Below, in pieces: positions 31,975-33,730 of a stretch of DNA of 33,730 nt (its first letter is position 1; every line of letters begins with the position of its first letter). The notes beneath the pieces were generated by a model, which did no database searches, had not been told where the DNA came from, and saw only the letters and a list, made by a program, of their open reading frames with translations. The stretch comes from Stenotrophomonas sp. UBA2302 (GTDB lineage: Bacteria; Pseudomonadota; Gammaproteobacteria; Xanthomonadales; Xanthomonadaceae), in the NCBI GenBank assembly GCA_002345545.1, contig DDVW01000046.1:19224-52953 (forward strand), given 5' to 3'. The translations under genes and the position numbers were made by a program.

Positions 31975-33675
31975 ATGCAAAAAGCCGCGCTCCTTCCCGT
32001 CGCCCTTTCCACCCTGCTGCTCGGCGCCTGCGCCAGCAGCGCCGGCGTGCCGCAGTCGCGCGCGGCGATCCAGGTGGAGGTACCGGTGGTTTCCCACCCG
32101 GAAGGTGAAACCCCGCAATGGTGGTACCGCGATGGTGCCGCCCGCGCTGCCGGCAACGGCGCGATGGCCGGCAAGGCGAAGAACGTGATCCTGTTCCTCG
32201 GCGATGGCATGAGCCTGACCACCGTGGCCGCCGCGCGCATCCTGGAAGGCCAGCGCAAGGGCATGCCGGGGGAAGAGAACCTGCTGTCGTGGGAGCGTTT
32301 TCCCGCCACCGCGTTCAGCAAGACCTACAACACCGATTCACAGACCCCCGACTCGGCCGGCACCATGACCGCCATCACCACCGGCGTGAAATCGCACATG
32401 GGCGCAATCGGCGTCAGCGCCGGCAGCCGCAACAACTGCGCCGACAGCCTCGACAAGGAACGGCTGACCTGGCTGCAGCTGGCCGACAGCGCCGACATGG
32501 CCACCGGCATCGTCTCCACCGCTCGTTTGACCCACGCCACCCCGGCCGCCACCTACGCGCACTCGCCCGAGCGCAACTGGGAAAACGACACCCATCTGCC
32601 TGAAGCCGCCAAAAGCGAGGGCTGTGTGGATATCGCCCAGCAGCTGCTGTCGACCTCACGCTACGGGCGCGGCCCGCTGGTCGCCCTGGGGGGCGGCCGC
32701 GGCCAGTTCACCACCGTCAACGAGCAGGATCCGGAATACGACGACAAGGTCGGCCTGCGTCTGGACGGCCGCAACCTGGTGGCCGAATGGCAGGCCGCGC
32801 ATCCGCAGGGTGCCTATGTGTGGAACGCCGAGCAGCTCAAGGCCGCCGCCGGTGCGCCGGCGCTGCTGGGCCTGTTCGAGCCGGATCACATGCAGTACGA
32901 GGACGACCGCGCCCGGGACCGCGGCGGCGAGCCGTCACTGGCCGAGCTGACCCGCGCCGCCATCGCCAACCTGTCCAAGCATCCGCACGGTTATGTGTTG
33001 ATGGTGGAAGGTGCGCGTATCGACCATGCCAACCACAGCGGCAACGCCGCCCGCGCCCTCGGCGACACCATCGCCCTGTCCGATGCGGTCAAGGCGGCGG
33101 CGGAGGCCACCTCGGCCGAGGACACGCTGATCATCGTCACCGCCGACCACTCGCACACGCTGAACTTCGTCGGCTATCCGGCGCGCGGCAACCCCATCCT
33201 CGGCAAGGTCAAGGACAAGGGCGGCGAAGACGGTGCCGGTGCGCTGGACCTGGCCCGTGACGGCCTCGGCCTGCCCTACACCACCCTCAGCTACGCCAAC
33301 GGCCCGGGCTATACCGGTGCCAGCAACCAGCAGCCGGCCGGACCGAAAAAATTCCCGCACTCGCCCAGCAGCTTCGAACCCGCCAGCGGCCGCCCGGACC
33401 TGACCCACGTCGACACCGAACACGTGGACTACATGCAGGAGGCGCTGGTGCCGTCCAAGAGTGAATCGCACGGCGGCGAGGATGTCGGTATCTGGGCGCG
33501 TGGCCCCGGCAGCAAGGCGGTGCGCGGCACGCTGGAGCAGAACGCCATCTATCACCTGATCGTGCAGGCCACCCCGCGCCTGCGCGAGCGCCTGTGTGCA
33601 CTGGGCACCTGCGATGCGCAGGGCGTGCCGGTGGAGCTGCCGCAGCCGAAGAAGTTCGAGCGCAAGGCACAGTGA
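31975..33675 (+). CDS. Alkaline phosphatase (PhoA family) lipoprotein
   Basis: A 566-residue phosphomonoesterase of the alkaline phosphatase superfamily, exported and probably lipid-anchored (lipobox LLGAC near residues 15–19). Metal and catalytic residues are visible: D77 in FLGDGMS, the D126-S127-A128 nucleophile in TPDSAGTM, DHANH in VEGARIDHANH, and TADHSH. These are the PhoA zinc and magnesium ligands. At 566 residues it is longer than the E. coli enzyme (about 470), with the extra length mainly in the C-terminal third. It releases phosphate from organic esters in the periplasm. ATG at 31975 fits the lipoprotein signal. The frame is open far upstream as a shadow of the symporter gene. 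No Pho box was recognised. Confidence 0.92.
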   Translation: MQKAALLPVALSTLLLGACASSAGVPQSRAAIQVEVPVVSHPEGETPQWWYRDGAARAAGNGAMAGKAKNVILFLGDGMSLTTVAAARILEGQRKGMPGEENLLSWERFPATAFSKTYNTDSQTPDSAGTMTAITTGVKSHMGAIGVSAGSRNNCADSLDKERLTWLQLADSADMATGIVSTARLTHATPAATYAHSPERNWENDTHLPEAAKSEGCVDIAQQLLSTSRYGRGPLVALGGGRGQFTTVNEQDPEYDDKVGLRLDGRNLVAEWQAAHPQGAYVWNAEQLKAAAGAPALLGLFEPDHMQYEDDRARDRGGEPSLAELTRAAIANLSKHPHGYVLMVEGARIDHANHSGNAARALGDTIALSDAVKAAAEATSAEDTLIIVTADHSHTLNFVGYPARGNPILGKVKDKGGEDGAGALDLARDGLGLPYTTLSYANGPGYTGASNQQPAGPKKFPHSPSSFEPASGRPDLTHVDTEHVDYMQEALVPSKSESHGGEDVGIWARGPGSKAVRGTLEQNAIYHLIVQATPRLRERLCALGTCDAQGVPVELPQPKKFERKAQ

Positions 33676-33730
33676 TCCAAGCACCGCGTATTACCCGCGG
33701 ATCGGTGACGGCATTGCTGTCACTGATCCT
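33672..33730 (+). CDS. Start of a further exported protein, cut by the window end
   Basis: GTG at 33672 overlaps the phosphatase stop as GTGA and reads on open to the window end, giving an N-terminus with basic residues followed by SVTALLSLIL. That looks like the start of a signal peptide. The four-base overlap suggests cotranslation with the phosphatase. Nothing more can be said from 19 codons. Confidence 0.4.
   Translation, partial: MIQAPRITRGSVTALLSLI

Overview
The window looks like a chromosomal segment from a Xanthomonadaceae bacterium, most likely Stenotrophomonas or a close relative. It is GC-rich throughout. The evidence is the dcd–mrp neighbourhood, a large TonB-dependent receptor paired with an S9 peptidase, paired M13 metallopeptidases, and general protein character. 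I see no tRNA, rRNA, CRISPR array or insertion sequence. Products are assigned from motifs read by eye, with no database search.

Left part (1–7.5 kb): the 5' end of dcd and the Mrp/ApbC ATPase are on the minus strand. A secreted S9 prolyl-oligopeptidase-type peptidase and a 958-residue TonB-dependent receptor follow on the plus strand, closed by a textbook terminator. Next comes about 400 bases without a gene, then a small secreted Sel1-like protein on the minus strand.

Scarred locus (7.5–10.1 kb): a phytoene-dehydrogenase-like FAD oxidoreductase on the minus strand has a one-base frameshift in a run of five G near its start. Its first ~190 bases exist again, diverged and with 14 codons missing, about 0.85 kb away. 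Between the two copies sit an unfamiliar 141-residue ORF and a stretch resembling the tail of dihydropteroate synthase. This looks like an insertion or rearrangement scar.

Housekeeping and accessory stretch (10.1–22.8 kb): two tandem M13 metallopeptidases, the second lacking a zinc-binding histidine (HExxR instead of HExxH). They are followed by a rhomboid protease, an alkyltransferase-like DNA-repair protein overlapping an EamA transporter, glutathione reductase overlapping a DadA-type oxidoreductase, a DUF418 membrane protein, SlyD, and two tandem NlpC/P60 hydrolases.

Central find (22.9–30.1 kb): a six-gene minus-strand operon matches, in order and in protein types, the functional amyloid operon fapABCDEF of Pseudomonas. 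It encodes a small secreted protein, a three-repeat minor subunit, a three-repeat major amyloid subunit ending in eleven glycines, a C39 peptidase, a secreted protein of unknown role, and a coiled-coil plus beta-barrel outer-membrane pore. A sigma-54 activator gene with an intact GAFTGA motif lies tail to tail with the operon. A near-consensus sigma-54 promoter lies about 23 bases upstream of the likely transcribed first gene, with a perfect 14-bp palindrome at about -85. The simplest reading is a self-contained, RpoN-controlled amyloid export system.

Right end (30.5–33.7 kb): a dicarboxylate/amino acid:cation symporter, a PhoA-type alkaline phosphatase lipoprotein, and the first codons of a further exported protein overlapping the phosphatase stop.
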